Shown: in pieces, positions 1 through 7,903 of the stretch | Layout: every line of letters begins with the position of its first letter | How positions within the stretch are numbered: the stretch's first letter is position 1 | DNA from: an uncultured Clostridia bacterium | GTDB lineage: Bacteria > Bacillota > Clostridia > Oscillospirales > Oscillospiraceae | Length of the DNA stretch: 11,599 bases | Direction: 5' to 3' | Assembly: GCA_938023775.1 (NCBI GenBank) | Contig: CALJDB010000016.1 | Location: 1-11,599 of the forward strand | Position numbers and translations under genes: made by a program | Notes under the pieces: model-generated | What the model saw: only the letters and a program-made list of their open reading frames with translations | The model's database searches: none | Told to the model about the DNA's origin: nothing

Positions 1-2
1 CG

Positions 3-50
3 GAGTTTGAGGGCTACTGCCACTGTTATCTTTACTACAAATCCAAATAA
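3..50 (+). CDS. possible 3' end of an upstream gene
   Basis: Frame 3 is open from the window edge to a double TAA stop at 48-53. It would encode a 15-residue tail containing G-Y-C-H-C-Y-L-Y-Y, which looks like the cysteine-bearing end of a small protein. Frame 1 is also open, to a TAA at 55-57, so the frame cannot be settled from so little sequence. I do not recognise the family. If real, the gene lies only 25 bases before the thioredoxin start and may share its transcript. Confidence 0.25.
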   Translation, partial: EFEGYCHCYLYYKSK

Positions 51-75
51 TAAATAATAAAGGAGATTGATCATC

Positions 76-381
76 ATGCTGGAAGTTACGAAGGAAAATT
101 TTGCCGCCGAGGTCGAGAGCTCGGAGACGCCCGTGCTGCTCGATTTCTGGGCGTCTTGGTGCGGTCCCTGCCGCATGCTCGCCCCCGTTCTGGAGGAGCT
201 TGCCGGGGAGTTTGATGGCAAGGTAAAGTTCGGCAAGGTCAACGTGGACGAGCAGCCGGAGCTCGCGATGCGCTACGGCGTGCAGTCCATCCCGACACTG
301 ATTCTGTTCCGCGGCGGCGAGCCCGTGAACGCGAGCGTCGGCGTCGTCCCGGCGGACAGCATCCGGGCGATGCTGGGCTGA
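76..381 (+). CDS. trxA: thioredoxin
   Basis: Small cytoplasmic dithiol-disulfide oxidoreductase of 101 residues, the usual length for thioredoxin. It passes electrons, normally from thioredoxin reductase, to substrates such as ribonucleotide reductase. The sequence shows the canonical W-C-G-P-C active site with Cys29 and Cys32, the D-F-W-A lead-in at 23-26, and the I-P-T cis-proline (Pro73) that faces the active site. The ATG at 76 is chosen because an AGGAG ribosome site at 61-65 lies 10 bases upstream; the in-frame TTG at 67 sits almost on that site and cannot be used. The stop is 31 bases before the next start, so co-transcription with the following lipoprotein gene is likely. No reductase gene is visible in the window. 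The family call is secure; the symbol is by similarity. Confidence 0.96.
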   Translation: MLEVTKENFAAEVESSETPVLLDFWASWCGPCRMLAPVLEELAGEFDGKVKFGKVNVDEQPELAMRYGVQSIPTLILFRGGEPVNASVGVVPADSIRAMLG

Positions 382-412
382 GATTTTGGGAAAGGAGCGT
401 TACATAGCCGAC

Positions 413-1318
413 ATGAAACGCAGAAAGCTTATTCCGGTCCTCGCACTCGCCCTCGCCGCCGCGCTGATGTTCAGCGGCTGCGGTCTGTGGCGTGCGCCCA
501 AGCTGAGCGACGAGGCGAAGGATGCCATCAAGGACGCGGTGCAGGATGCCGTGGAGGACGTGAAAAACGCCGTGGAGGACGCGGCGGAGAGCGTCCGCAG
601 CGGCGAGAGCCTCACCGAACGCAGCTATGAGATCACGGACCGCGTTGACAGCCTTGACCTCGAATGGGTCAGCGGCAAGGTGGATGTTTATGCCGCCGAG
701 GGCGACGCTGTCCGGCTCGTCGAGCGCTCGGACAAGGGCATTTACGACAACGAGGCGCTTCAGTGGAGCGTCGAGGACGGCGAGCTGAAGGTCCGCTGGA
801 CCGACTCCAGACTCTCGCCGGCAACCATGCTGAACTCCAAGGACCTCGCCGTCTACCTCCCCGCCGCCGCCTGGGACGAGCTCAGCTTTGAGACCGTCTC
901 CGCGGACCTCACGGTCCACGATGCGCTCATCTGCCGCGAGCTGGACCTCGATACGACGAGCGGCACGGTCGACATCAGGGACGCCGCCGCCGATGAGCTC
1001 GATATCGGAAGCGTCAGCGGCTCCGTGGCGGTCTCCGGCGCGTTCCGCGAGGTCAAGACCGAGTCCGTCTCCGGCAGCGTGAGTCTCGTTCTGACGAGCG
1101 CGGCGGAGGAAATCAAGATGAACAGCGTCTCCGGCGCGCAGACGCTCGCCCTGCCGGAAGACTGCGGCTTCACGCTGAAATTTGACAGCGTGTCCGGCAC
1201 GCTGGACAGCGCCCTCGCGCTCACGGCGCAGGGCGGGACCTATCGTTTCGGCGACGGTGGCTGCAAGGTCGAGGTCGAGACCATCAGCGGCAATCTCAGG
1301 CTGCGCGGAAACACCTGA
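413..1318 (+). CDS. DUF4097-type beta-repeat lipoprotein
   Basis: Predicted lipoprotein of 301 residues with no known enzymatic role. Residues 1-23 form a lipoprotein signal: K-R-R-K, a run of Leu/Ala, then the lipobox F-S-G-C with Cys23 as the lipidated residue, so the mature protein should be anchored outside the membrane. Residues about 29-65 are rich in Ala, Asp, Glu, Lys and Val in a repeating D-A-V pattern and should form a charged amphipathic helix or stalk. The rest consists of short beta-type repeats centred on V-S-G or T-S-G, seen at least seven times (for example S-V-S-G-S), typical of the DUF4097 putative-adhesin family, which is expected to fold as a stacked beta structure. The ATG at 413 is 15 bases after AAAGGAG (391-397), which is rather long, but it starts exactly at the signal peptide. 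An in-frame TTG at 386 lies before that ribosome site and was rejected. The gene sits between thioredoxin and a lipase-like gene and is probably in their transcript. Confidence 0.85.
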   Translation: MKRRKLIPVLALALAAALMFSGCGLWRAPKLSDEAKDAIKDAVQDAVEDVKNAVEDAAESVRSGESLTERSYEITDRVDSLDLEWVSGKVDVYAAEGDAVRLVERSDKGIYDNEALQWSVEDGELKVRWTDSRLSPATMLNSKDLAVYLPAAAWDELSFETVSADLTVHDALICRELDLDTTSGTVDIRDAAADELDIGSVSGSVAVSGAFREVKTESVSGSVSLVLTSAAEEIKMNSVSGAQTLALPEDCGFTLKFDSVSGTLDSALALTAQGGTYRFGDGGCKVEVETISGNLRLRGNT

Positions 1319-1347
1319 AACATTCTGACAGAGGAGGATTCAAACTC

Positions 1348-2277
1348 ATGCCCGTTTTTTCCGACTACGCCTTCCCCTCCGGCGACGGCGTGACCCAGAT
1401 CCACGTCCGCCGCTGCACGCCGGACACGGCGCCCCGCGCCGTTTTGCAGATCGCGCACGGCATCGCCGAGCACGTGGAACGCTACGACGAGTTTGCGGCG
1501 TATCTCGCCGAAAACGGCTTCCTCGTCGTCGCGAACGACCATTTGGGCCACGGTCAGAGCGTCAGCGCCGACGGCGAGCTCGGCCACTTTGCTGACGAAA
1601 ACGGCTGGATGACCGCCGTCGGCGATATGCACCGGCTCTATCAGCTCACGCACGCGGAGTTCCCGGAGCTGCCGTATTTTCTCTTTGGGCACAGCATGGG
1701 CAGCTTCCTGACCCGCACTTACCTGCTGCGCTGGTCCGAGGGGCTTTCCGGCGCGGTCATCTGCGGCACCGGGCAGCAGCCCGCCGCCATCGTCGCGGGC
1801 GGCAAGCTCGCGAGCGCGCTGGAGATCAAAAAGCACGGTCCGCGCTACCACAGCGATAAGCTCAACAGCCTTGCCTTCGGCGGCTACAACAAGGCGTTCC
1901 AGCCTGCGCGCACGCCGAACGACTGGCTGACGCGCGACGAGGCGCATGTCGACCGCTACAACGCCGACCCGCTCTGCGGCTTCGTCCCGACGGCGGGACT
2001 GTTCCACGACATGATGGGCGGCATCCAGATGATCTCGAAGCTATCCAATGTCCGCCTGATGCGCCGCGATCTGCCGGTGCTCTTCATCGCGGGCGACGCT
2101 GACCCCGTCGGCGAGAGCGGCAAGGGCGTCCGCCGCGCGTATGAGAATTTCCTCCGCGCCGGCATGTCGGACGTCTCCCTGAAGCTCTACCCCGGCGGGC
2201 GGCACGAAATTCTGAACGAGCTCTGCCGCAACGAGGTCTATAACGACGTTCTCCGCTGGCTGGAGAGCAAGCTGTAA
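1348..2277 (+). CDS. alpha/beta hydrolase, monoacylglycerol lipase-like
   Basis: Predicted serine hydrolase of 309 residues in the Hydrolase_4 (serine aminopeptidase S33 / monoglyceride lipase-like) group, likely cleaving a lipid or other ester in the cytoplasm; no signal peptide is seen. The core elements are in order: the oxyanion-hole H-G-I-A-E-H at 37-42, the N-D-H-L-G-H-G-x-S strand-turn at 63-71, the nucleophile elbow G-H-S-M-G with Ser116, the acid G-D-A-D-P-V-G with Asp252 the likely triad member, and G-G-R-H-E with His286. The insert at about 150-210 would be the lid that sets substrate range. A GAGGAGG ribosome site at 1331-1337 lies 10 bases before the ATG. The gene follows the lipoprotein gene by 29 bases and ends 10 bases before a strong terminator, so it is probably the last gene of the + strand operon. 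Lysophospholipase or monoacylglycerol lipase is the likeliest activity, but the substrate cannot be read from the sequence. Confidence 0.9.
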   Translation: MPVFSDYAFPSGDGVTQIHVRRCTPDTAPRAVLQIAHGIAEHVERYDEFAAYLAENGFLVVANDHLGHGQSVSADGELGHFADENGWMTAVGDMHRLYQLTHAEFPELPYFLFGHSMGSFLTRTYLLRWSEGLSGAVICGTGQQPAAIVAGGKLASALEIKKHGPRYHSDKLNSLAFGGYNKAFQPARTPNDWLTRDEAHVDRYNADPLCGFVPTAGLFHDMMGGIQMISKLSNVRLMRRDLPVLFIAGDADPVGESGKGVRRAYENFLRAGMSDVSLKLYPGGRHEILNELCRNEVYNDVLRWLESKL

Positions 2278-2287
2278 GACAGACGAC

Positions 2288-2320
2288 AAAAACCGGCTCC
2301 CGAATGGGAGCCGGTTTTTT
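2288..2320. terminator. bidirectional intrinsic terminator
   Basis: A perfect 9-bp GC-rich stem pairs 2293-2301 (CCGGCTCCC) with 2306-2314 (GGGAGCCGG) around a GAAT loop. It is flanked by five A on the left and six T on the right, so it works as a Rho-independent terminator on both strands. It lies between the converging hydrolase and mreB genes and its T-tract overlaps the first two bases of the mreB stop region (2319-2321), so it should end both transcripts. Confidence 0.93.
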
Positions 2321-3350
2321 ATCCTTTCATCTGTTTCCTTCTCGCGAGGTTGATCATGCCCTCCTGCATGTTGTTCAGCTCGCGGAGCATTTTTCCGGCT
2401 CCGTAGGCGGCGCAGGCGAGGGTGTCGTCCACTACGACGGCTTCGATCCCGGTGCGGCTCGTGATGAGCTTGTCGAGCCCCCAGAGCAGGCTGCCGCCGC
2501 CGGACATGACGATGCCGTTGACGGAGATGTCCGCCACGAGCTCCGGCGGGGTGCGCTCCAACACCATGTGGATGGTCTCCAGCACCTTTTCGACCGGCTC
2601 GGCGAGCGCCTCGATCATGTCGTTGGAGTTGACCGTGACCGCCTTGGGCAGACCGGTCAGCAGGCAGCGGCCCTTGACCTCGCGGGTCTCGACCTCGCGG
2701 CGGGTATAGACGCAGCCGATGGCGCGCTTGAGCTCCTCCGCGGTGCGTGCGCCGATGAGGACGTTGTGCTTCCGGCGTATGTACCGGACGATCGCCTCGT
2801 CGAACTCGTCGCCCGCGGTCTTGATGGACTCGACCTCCACCACGCCGCCGAGGGAGACCACGGCGACCTCTGTCGTGCCGCCGCCGATGTCGATGACGAG
2901 ATGACCCTCCGGCTTGGAGATGTCGATGCCCGCGCCGGTGCTCGTCGCGACGGCGGTCTCCAGCAGGTAGACCTTGCGCGCGCCGGCTTCGATCGTCGCG
3001 TCGATGATGGCGCGCTCCTCCACGCCGGTGATGCTGCTCGGCACGCAGACGATCACGCGCGGCTTGAAAAAGCTGAAGCTTGTGACGCGGCTGAGCAGCT
3101 CCTGGAGCATGCGGGTGGTCATGTCGTAATCGGAAATGACGCCGTTCGCGATCGGGTGGATGGCGACGATGTTCGCCGGGGTGCGCCCCAGCATCTTCTG
3201 CGCCTCCTCGCCGATCTTCAGCAGCTTGCCGGTCGTCTTGTCCACGGCGACGATGGTCGGCTCGCGCATGGCGACGCCCTTGCCGCGGACATAGACCAGC
3301 GTATTGGTCGTTCCAAGGTCGATTGCAATGTCTCTCTCAAAAAAGAGCAT
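2319..3350 (-). CDS. mreB: MreB family rod-shape actin homologue
   Basis: Bacterial actin of 343 residues, the usual MreB length, expected to form membrane-bound filaments that organise cell-wall synthesis. The N-terminus begins with a short hydrophobic stretch M-L-F-F, which may help membrane attachment, followed by the phosphate-1 loop D-L-G-T-T-N-T at 11-17. The C-V-P-S-S-I-T-x-V-E-E-R block lies at 102-113, the phosphate-2 loop D-I-G-G-G-T-T-E-V at 154-162, the T-A-G-D-E-F-D-E-A block at 178-186 and the adenosine motif S-G-G-G-S-L-L-W-G-L at 283-292. The segment at 129-140 reads L-L-E-T-A-V-A-T-S-T-G-A, where typical MreB proteins have E-E-P-x-A-A-A-I-G; this suggests a divergent paralogue. 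GAGGAG stands about 10 bases before the ATG. It is the last gene of the uvrA-recD2-comF-mreB run, 59 bases after comF. mreC and mreD are not adjacent, so this may be a second MreB/Mbl rather than the one of the mre operon. Confidence 0.93.
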   Translation of the reverse strand: MLFFERDIAIDLGTTNTLVYVRGKGVAMREPTIVAVDKTTGKLLKIGEEAQKMLGRTPANIVAIHPIANGVISDYDMTTRMLQELLSRVTSFSFFKPRVIVCVPSSITGVEERAIIDATIEAGARKVYLLETAVATSTGAGIDISKPEGHLVIDIGGGTTEVAVVSLGGVVEVESIKTAGDEFDEAIVRYIRRKHNVLIGARTAEELKRAIGCVYTRREVETREVKGRCLLTGLPKAVTVNSNDMIEALAEPVEKVLETIHMVLERTPPELVADISVNGIVMSGGGSLLWGLDKLITSRTGIEAVVVDDTLACAAYGAGKMLRELNNMQEGMINLARRKQMKG

Positions 3351-3374
3351 GGGTCCGTTCTCCTCAAATCAATA

Positions 3375-3392
3375 AGTATAGGCAAAAGTATA
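3375..3392 (-). promoter_or_regulatory. possible mreB promoter, two TATACT boxes
   Basis: The comF-mreB gap is AT-rich and on the - strand holds two copies of TATACT (complement of 3387-3392 and 3375-3380), 12 bases apart, each close to the -10 consensus. No good TTGACA-like -35 stands 16-18 bases upstream of either. A weak or factor-assisted internal promoter is possible, letting mreB be expressed apart from the repair genes. Confidence 0.3.
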
Positions 3393-3409
3393 GACTGAAA
3401 TTTCCGGCT

Positions 3410-4063
3410 TTAGTCCGGCGACGTCGCCAACGCTGCGCAGACGACCTCCGCCGCACCGGCGGTGCGCAGGGTGCGGGCGGCTTCCGAGAGCGTTGCGCCC
3501 GTGGTCACGATATCGTCGATGAGCAGGATGCGCCGCCCGGCGACGAGGGCGGGGTCCGGCACGCGGTAAGCGCCGGAGATGTTCGCCGCGCGCTTTTCGC
3601 GGCTTCCCGTGGCGGACTGCCGCGCGGTGTTTACGGGCTTTTCAAGCGTCCGCACCGCCTCGGTTCCGAGGCGCTTCGCCGTCTCCTCCGCGAGCAGCCG
3701 CGCCTGGTCATAGCCGCGCTCGCGCAGTCTCCGGCGGCTGAGCGGCACCCATGTAATGAGGTCCCACGAGCCGTCAAGCTCGGTGCGAATGCAGACGGCG
3801 AGCATTTCGCCGTAAGGCGCGGCATAGCCCGGGCACTCTTGAAACTTATAGCGCAGCAGCGATTCGCGCACGGTGCCTTCATAGAGCAGCGGCGCGCGGC
3901 AAACGCTGAAAAAGTCGCCATGCCGCTCCCCTCTCGCGCCCGCATAGGGCAGCGTTCTTGCGCAGTCCGGGCAGACGCGCTCTGCCGAAGAGCGCATGAT
4001 GCGGCGGCAGAACACGCAGCGCGGCGGGTAAAGCAGGTCCAGAACGGCGGAAAGAAGCCCCAT
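3410..4063 (-). CDS. comF: ComF family phosphoribosyltransferase-like protein
   Basis: ComF homologue of 217 residues. In naturally competent bacteria ComF takes part in taking up single-stranded DNA, but in many Clostridia its role is unproven. The N-terminus holds a four-cysteine zinc finger, C-x2-C at 16 and 19 and C-x2-C at 31 and 34, just after the L-L-Y-P-P motif. The C-terminus holds the phosphoribosyltransferase PRPP loop L-L-I-D-D-I-V-T-T-G-A-T-L at about 180-192, and the middle has the R-R-L-R-E-R-G-Y-D-Q-A block typical of ComF. I chose the ATG at 4063 because GGAG lies 8 bases upstream. A GTG at 4072 would add three residues and overlap the recD2 stop, and cannot be excluded. The gene follows recD2 by 5 bases and is surely co-transcribed with it. 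Confidence 0.93.
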   Translation of the reverse strand: MGLLSAVLDLLYPPRCVFCRRIMRSSAERVCPDCARTLPYAGARGERHGDFFSVCRAPLLYEGTVRESLLRYKFQECPGYAAPYGEMLAVCIRTELDGSWDLITWVPLSRRRLRERGYDQARLLAEETAKRLGTEAVRTLEKPVNTARQSATGSREKRAANISGAYRVPDPALVAGRRILLIDDIVTTGATLSEAARTLRTAGAAEVVCAALATSPD

Positions 4064-4068
4064 CGCGC

Positions 4069-6276
4069 TCACTCCGCCCCGGCGAGCCGCGCGCGCAGCC
4101 CGCTGTAGCGCCGCGCCTGCTTGTGGTTGTCGATCATTTGATCAATGAGCCCGTCGTCCCCGACGGCGATGAGCAGCTCCCGCGCACGGGTCACGGCGGT
4201 GTAGAGCACGCCGCGGTAAGCGAGCTGGCGCGGCGCGCCGCAGACGCATAGGATCACGGCGCGGTATTCGCTGCCCTGCGATTTGTGGACCGTCATCGCC
4301 CAGGCGTGTTCGAGCTCGGAGAGCATATCGAAGCCGTAAAGCGCACTGCGTCCGTCGAAGTCGACGGTGAGCGTCTCCTGCGCAGGGTCGATGGCGGTGA
4401 TATAGCCGATGTCGCCGTTGAAAATGCCGGTCCCGGCGGTCTTTTGGTCGGCGGTGGTCCATATTATATCATAGTTATTTCGGATTTGCATCACCCGATC
4501 GCCGAGACGGAAGATAAATTCGCCGAATTTTTTCTCCGGCTTGCCCTCCGCGGGCGGGTTGAGCGCCGCCTGAAGCGCAGCGTTCAGGGCGTAGACCCCC
4601 GCGCCGCCGCGGCGCATCGGGGTCAGGACCTGGATCTCCTCCGGGGCAATGTGCATATTCTTCGGCAGCCGTTCGGCGCAGAGCTGAACGATGAGCTGCA
4701 CGGCGGCGTCCGGCTTCAGACGGCGCATGAAGAAAAAATCGCCCTTATTCTCCGCGATGGGCGGGTGCTCGCCGGCATTGATCCGGTGGGCGTACTGCAC
4801 GATACGGCTGTCCGCCGTCTGGCGGAAAATTTCCGTCAGGCGCACGACCGCAACGCGGTTCGAGCGCAGAATATCGAGAAACACGTTGCCGGGTCCGACG
4901 CTCGGAAGCTGGTCCGCATCGCCGACCAGAATAAGGCGGCACTCGCGCGGCAGCGCATCGAGCAGCGCGGCGAGGAGCGTGATGTCGATCATGGAGCACT
5001 CATCCACGATCAGCGCGTCGCAGCGCAGCGGATTTGCCGCGTTGCGCTTGAAAACGAGGTCGAAGCTGCCCTCGGCGCAGCCCGCCTCCAGCAGGCGATG
5101 GATCGTCACCGCCTCGCAGCCCGTGAGCTCCGCCATGCGCTTTGCCGCGCGCCCCGTCGGGGCGGCGAGCTGGACCGTGAGCCCCAGCATTTCATACATG
5201 GCGATGATGGCGCGGACCGTCGTCGTTTTGCCGGTGCCGGGTCCGCCGGTGATGAGCATCAGCTGGGACCGGGAGGCGGTCTCCAGCGTTTTGCGCTGCT
5301 GGGGTGCGTAAGTAATACCCTGCGCACGCTCGATGCCGCCGAGCAGCTCGGAAAAATCCTGCTTGCAGGAAAAGCGCGCTGCCGCCATGGCGGAAAGCCG
5401 CTCCGCGCTGCTGCGCTCGGCTTCATAAAGGTCCTTCAGATAACACGCCTCGCAGCCTGCGACGGATTGCTCCACCACGTCGCCGCGGCGCAGCAGCTCG
5501 TCGAGCCCGCTCTCCACCGCGCCGGGCTCGATATCGAGGAGCTGGGCGGTCGCGAGGATGAGCTTTTCGCGCGGGATGAACACATGCCCGTTCCCGGCGT
5601 TATGCTGGAGCTCGAAGCAGACGGCGGCGGAAATGCGCTCCGGGCTGTCCCCGTCGAGACCGAGGTCGAGCGCGAGGGTGTCCGCGTCGGAAAACTCCGC
5701 GCCGATATGGGGCGCGCAGAGGATATAGGGGTTTTCCTGAATGAGCGCGAGCGCGCGGTCGCCGTAAGAGCGGTAGAGCCGCATGGCGAAGTGGGGCTTC
5801 AGCCCGTGGCTGTTCAGAAACTCCATCAGCCGGCGCAGACCGAGCTGGCGCCGGAGTGCCTCGCTCATCTCCTTCGCCTTTTTCAGACTGATCCCGCGCA
5901 GACCCGCGAGCTTTTCCGGCTCGTTTTCGATGACGTCCAGCGCCTTGTCGCCGAATGCGGAGACGATGACGCTCGCCGTCGCGGGTCCGACGCCGCGGAT
6001 GACGCGGCTCGCGAGGTATTCATACACCGCCTCCGCGCCGCGCGGCATGCTGCGCTCGGCATATTCCGCGCGGAACTGCTGACCGTAAGTTGCGTGGGTC
6101 GTCCAGCTCCCGTAAAGCATGAGCTGCTCGCCGGGCGCGGCGAAGGGCAGGCAGCCCGTCGCGGTGACGGTCTCGCCGTCGTCCCGCTCCAGGCGCAGCA
6201 CGGTATAGCCGTTTTCCTCGTTGGTATAGATGATCTCATCGACGGTGCCAACGAGCTCGTCAAAGCCGTTTTCCAT
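4069..6276 (-). CDS. recD2: RecD2-type ATP-dependent DNA helicase
   Basis: Superfamily 1B 5'-3' DNA helicase of 735 residues, the length usual for RecD2, which works without RecBC in DNA repair and replication-fork handling. The N-terminal OB-like domain (residues 1-80) and a helix-hairpin-helix region (about 82-140, R-G-V-G-P-A-T and L-R-G-I-S) are typical of RecD2. Helicase motifs follow in order: Walker A G-G-P-G-T-G-K-T at 344-351, A-A-P-T-G-R-A-A-K-R (motif Ia) at 371-380, Walker B D-E-C-S-M at 425-429, motif III G-D-x-D-Q-L-P-S-V-G-P-G at 452-463, H-K-S-Q-G-S-E at 664-670 and motif VI T-A-V-T-R-A-R at 693-699. Nothing essential is missing. The ATG is preceded by a G-rich stretch that is only a weak ribosome site, so expression may rely on coupling to uvrA, whose stop is 22 bases upstream. 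With uvrA disrupted, the native promoter of this run is not in the window. Confidence 0.96.
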   Translation of the reverse strand: MENGFDELVGTVDEIIYTNEENGYTVLRLERDDGETVTATGCLPFAAPGEQLMLYGSWTTHATYGQQFRAEYAERSMPRGAEAVYEYLASRVIRGVGPATASVIVSAFGDKALDVIENEPEKLAGLRGISLKKAKEMSEALRRQLGLRRLMEFLNSHGLKPHFAMRLYRSYGDRALALIQENPYILCAPHIGAEFSDADTLALDLGLDGDSPERISAAVCFELQHNAGNGHVFIPREKLILATAQLLDIEPGAVESGLDELLRRGDVVEQSVAGCEACYLKDLYEAERSSAERLSAMAAARFSCKQDFSELLGGIERAQGITYAPQQRKTLETASRSQLMLITGGPGTGKTTTVRAIIAMYEMLGLTVQLAAPTGRAAKRMAELTGCEAVTIHRLLEAGCAEGSFDLVFKRNAANPLRCDALIVDECSMIDITLLAALLDALPRECRLILVGDADQLPSVGPGNVFLDILRSNRVAVVRLTEIFRQTADSRIVQYAHRINAGEHPPIAENKGDFFFMRRLKPDAAVQLIVQLCAERLPKNMHIAPEEIQVLTPMRRGGAGVYALNAALQAALNPPAEGKPEKKFGEFIFRLGDRVMQIRNNYDIIWTTADQKTAGTGIFNGDIGYITAIDPAQETLTVDFDGRSALYGFDMLSELEHAWAMTVHKSQGSEYRAVILCVCGAPRQLAYRGVLYTAVTRARELLIAVGDDGLIDQMIDNHKQARRYSGLRARLAGAE

Positions 6277-6298
6277 GGTTCCCCCGTTTTTTCTCTCT

Positions 6299-7903
6299 TT
6301 ATTTCAGCATCGCCTTCAGAAATTCGCCCGTGGCGCTCTCCGGACACGCGGCGCACTGCTCCGGCGTTCCGGTGAAGACAATCTGCCCGCCCTTGTCGCC
6401 GCCCTCGGGACCGAGGTCGATGATGTGGTCGGCGCATTTGATGACGTCCAGATTGTGCTCGATGACGATGACGGTGTTGCCCGCATCGGTGAGCTTCTGG
6501 AGCACGTCGATGAGGCGGTGGACGTCCGCCATGTGCAGTCCCGTGGTCGGCTCGTCGAGCACGTAGACCGTGCGCCCGGTGCTCCGCTTGCTGAGCTCCG
6601 TCGCGAGCTTCACGCGCTGCGCCTCGCCGCCGGAGAGCGTCGTCGCCGGCTGGCCGAGCTTGATATAGCCGAGCCCGACGTCCAGCAGCGTCTGGACCCG
6701 GTCGCGGATCTTGGGGATGTTCTCGAAATAAGCAACCGCCTCCTCAACGGTCATGTCGAGCACCTCGGCGATGTTTTTGCCCTTATAGCGCACCTCCAGC
6801 GTCTCACGGTTATAGCGCGCGCCGTGGCAGACCTCGCAGGGGACGTAGATATCCGGCAGGAAGTGCATCTCGATCTTGAGCAGACCGTCGCCCGCGCAGG
6901 CTTCGCAGCGTCCGCCGCGGACGTTGAAGGAAAATCTGCCGGGACCGTAGCCGCGGAGCTTGGCGTCGTTGCTCTCGGCAAAGAGGTCGCGGATGTCGTT
7001 GAACATGCCGGTATAGGTCGCGGGATTGGAGCGCGGGGAGCGCCCGATCGGGCTTTGGTCGATGGCGATGACCTTGTCCACGTTCTCCAACCCGTCCACA
7101 CCGGCGCACTTGCCGGGGCGGACCTTCATGCGGTTTAAACGCGAGGCGAGCGTTTTATAGAGAATTTCATTCACAAGGCTGCTCTTGCCGCTGCCGGAAA
7201 CGCCGGTGACGCAGGTGAACACGCCGAGCGGGAAGCGCGCGTCGATGTTTTTGAGGTTATTCTCCGCCGCGCCGCGGACGATGAGGAATTTTCCGGTTCC
7301 GCTCCGGCGGGAGGGCGGGACGGGGATCTTTTTCCTGCCGCTCAGATAGTCGCCCGTGACGCTGCGCGGGCTCGCGCAGATGTCCGCCACGGTGCCCTGC
7401 CCGACGAGCTCGCCGCCGTGGACGCCCGCGCCGGGACCGATGTCGATAATATGGTCCGCAGCATACATGGTGTCCGTGTCGTGCTCGACGACGATGAGGG
7501 TGTTGCCAATATCGCGCAGGTGCTTGAGCGTTGCGATCAGCTTCGCATTGTCGCGCTGGTGCAGACCGATGGAGGGCTCGTCGAGGATATAGAGCACGCC
7601 CATCAGACTCGACCCGATCTGGGTCGCAAGGCGGATGCGCTGCGCCTCGCCGCCGCTCAGCGTCGCCGCGGCGCGCGAGAGCGTCAGGTAAGAGAGCCCG
7701 ACGCTGGAGAGAAACTCCAGCCGGGAGCGGATCTCCTTCAGGATCTGGCCCGCGATCATCAGCTTCTGCCCTTCAAGGTGCAGATCGTTGATAAACGCAA
7801 GCTCGTTTTCCACGCTGAGCTCCGTGAACTCCATAATGTTCAGCCCGCCGACCGTGACGGCGAGCGCCTCGCGCTTTAAGCGCCGTCCGGCGCAGTCCGG
7901 GCA
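6299..7903 (-). pseudogene. uvrA: UvrA C-terminal part, 5' truncated at a chimeric joint
   Basis: UvrA is the damage-recognition ATPase of nucleotide excision repair. Only about 534 C-terminal residues of the usual roughly 940 are present, starting at C-P-D-C-A-G-R-R-L, which matches the C-P-x-C-x-G-x-R-L motif before the A-L-A-V-T-V-G-G block. Counted from that point, the segment keeps the first ABC signature [12 protein letters not shown] (82-93) with Walker B L-D-E-P-S, the second Walker [10 protein letters not shown] (234-242), the C-terminal zinc finger Cys333, 336, 356 and 359, the second signature [12 protein letters not shown] (423-434) and Walker B L-D-E-P-T. The first Walker A, the UvrB-binding domain and the first zinc module are missing, so it cannot be a working UvrA. 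The remaining sequence has no frameshift or stop, so decay has not begun: the break is very recent or an assembly artefact. Upstream it is fused in frame to the Cys-rich VLP gene. recD2 follows after 22 bases. Confidence 0.93.
7883..7903. other. joint between chromosome and mobile element
   Basis: On the - strand these 21 bases encode C-P-D-C-A-G-R, which fits both the end of the VLP zinc ribbon and the UvrA C-P-x-C-x-G-x-R-L motif. Sequence on the right is element-type (VLP, relaxase), and on the left is chromosomal uvrA. The crossover must lie in or next to this shared stretch. No direct-repeat partner, inverted end or integrase gene is seen nearby. Confidence 0.8.

Noticed and set aside
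2304..3398. + strand open frame of 364 residues opposite mreB
   Set aside because: Shadow of a certain mreB, composed of Asp, Ala, Leu and His-rich low-complexity translation, and it begins inside the terminator.
4285..6375. Long + strand open frame of 696 residues opposite recD2
   Set aside because: It is antisense to a helicase with all motifs, is rich in Arg, Ala and Asp as GC-biased shadows are, has no ribosome site, and shows no family motif.
7883..7903. Ordinary site-specific integration into uvrA
   Set aside because: No integrase, excisionase, inverted end or duplicated core is visible, and the in-frame match of two zinc motifs at the joint is better explained by short shared sequence. 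Not excluded, only less likely.
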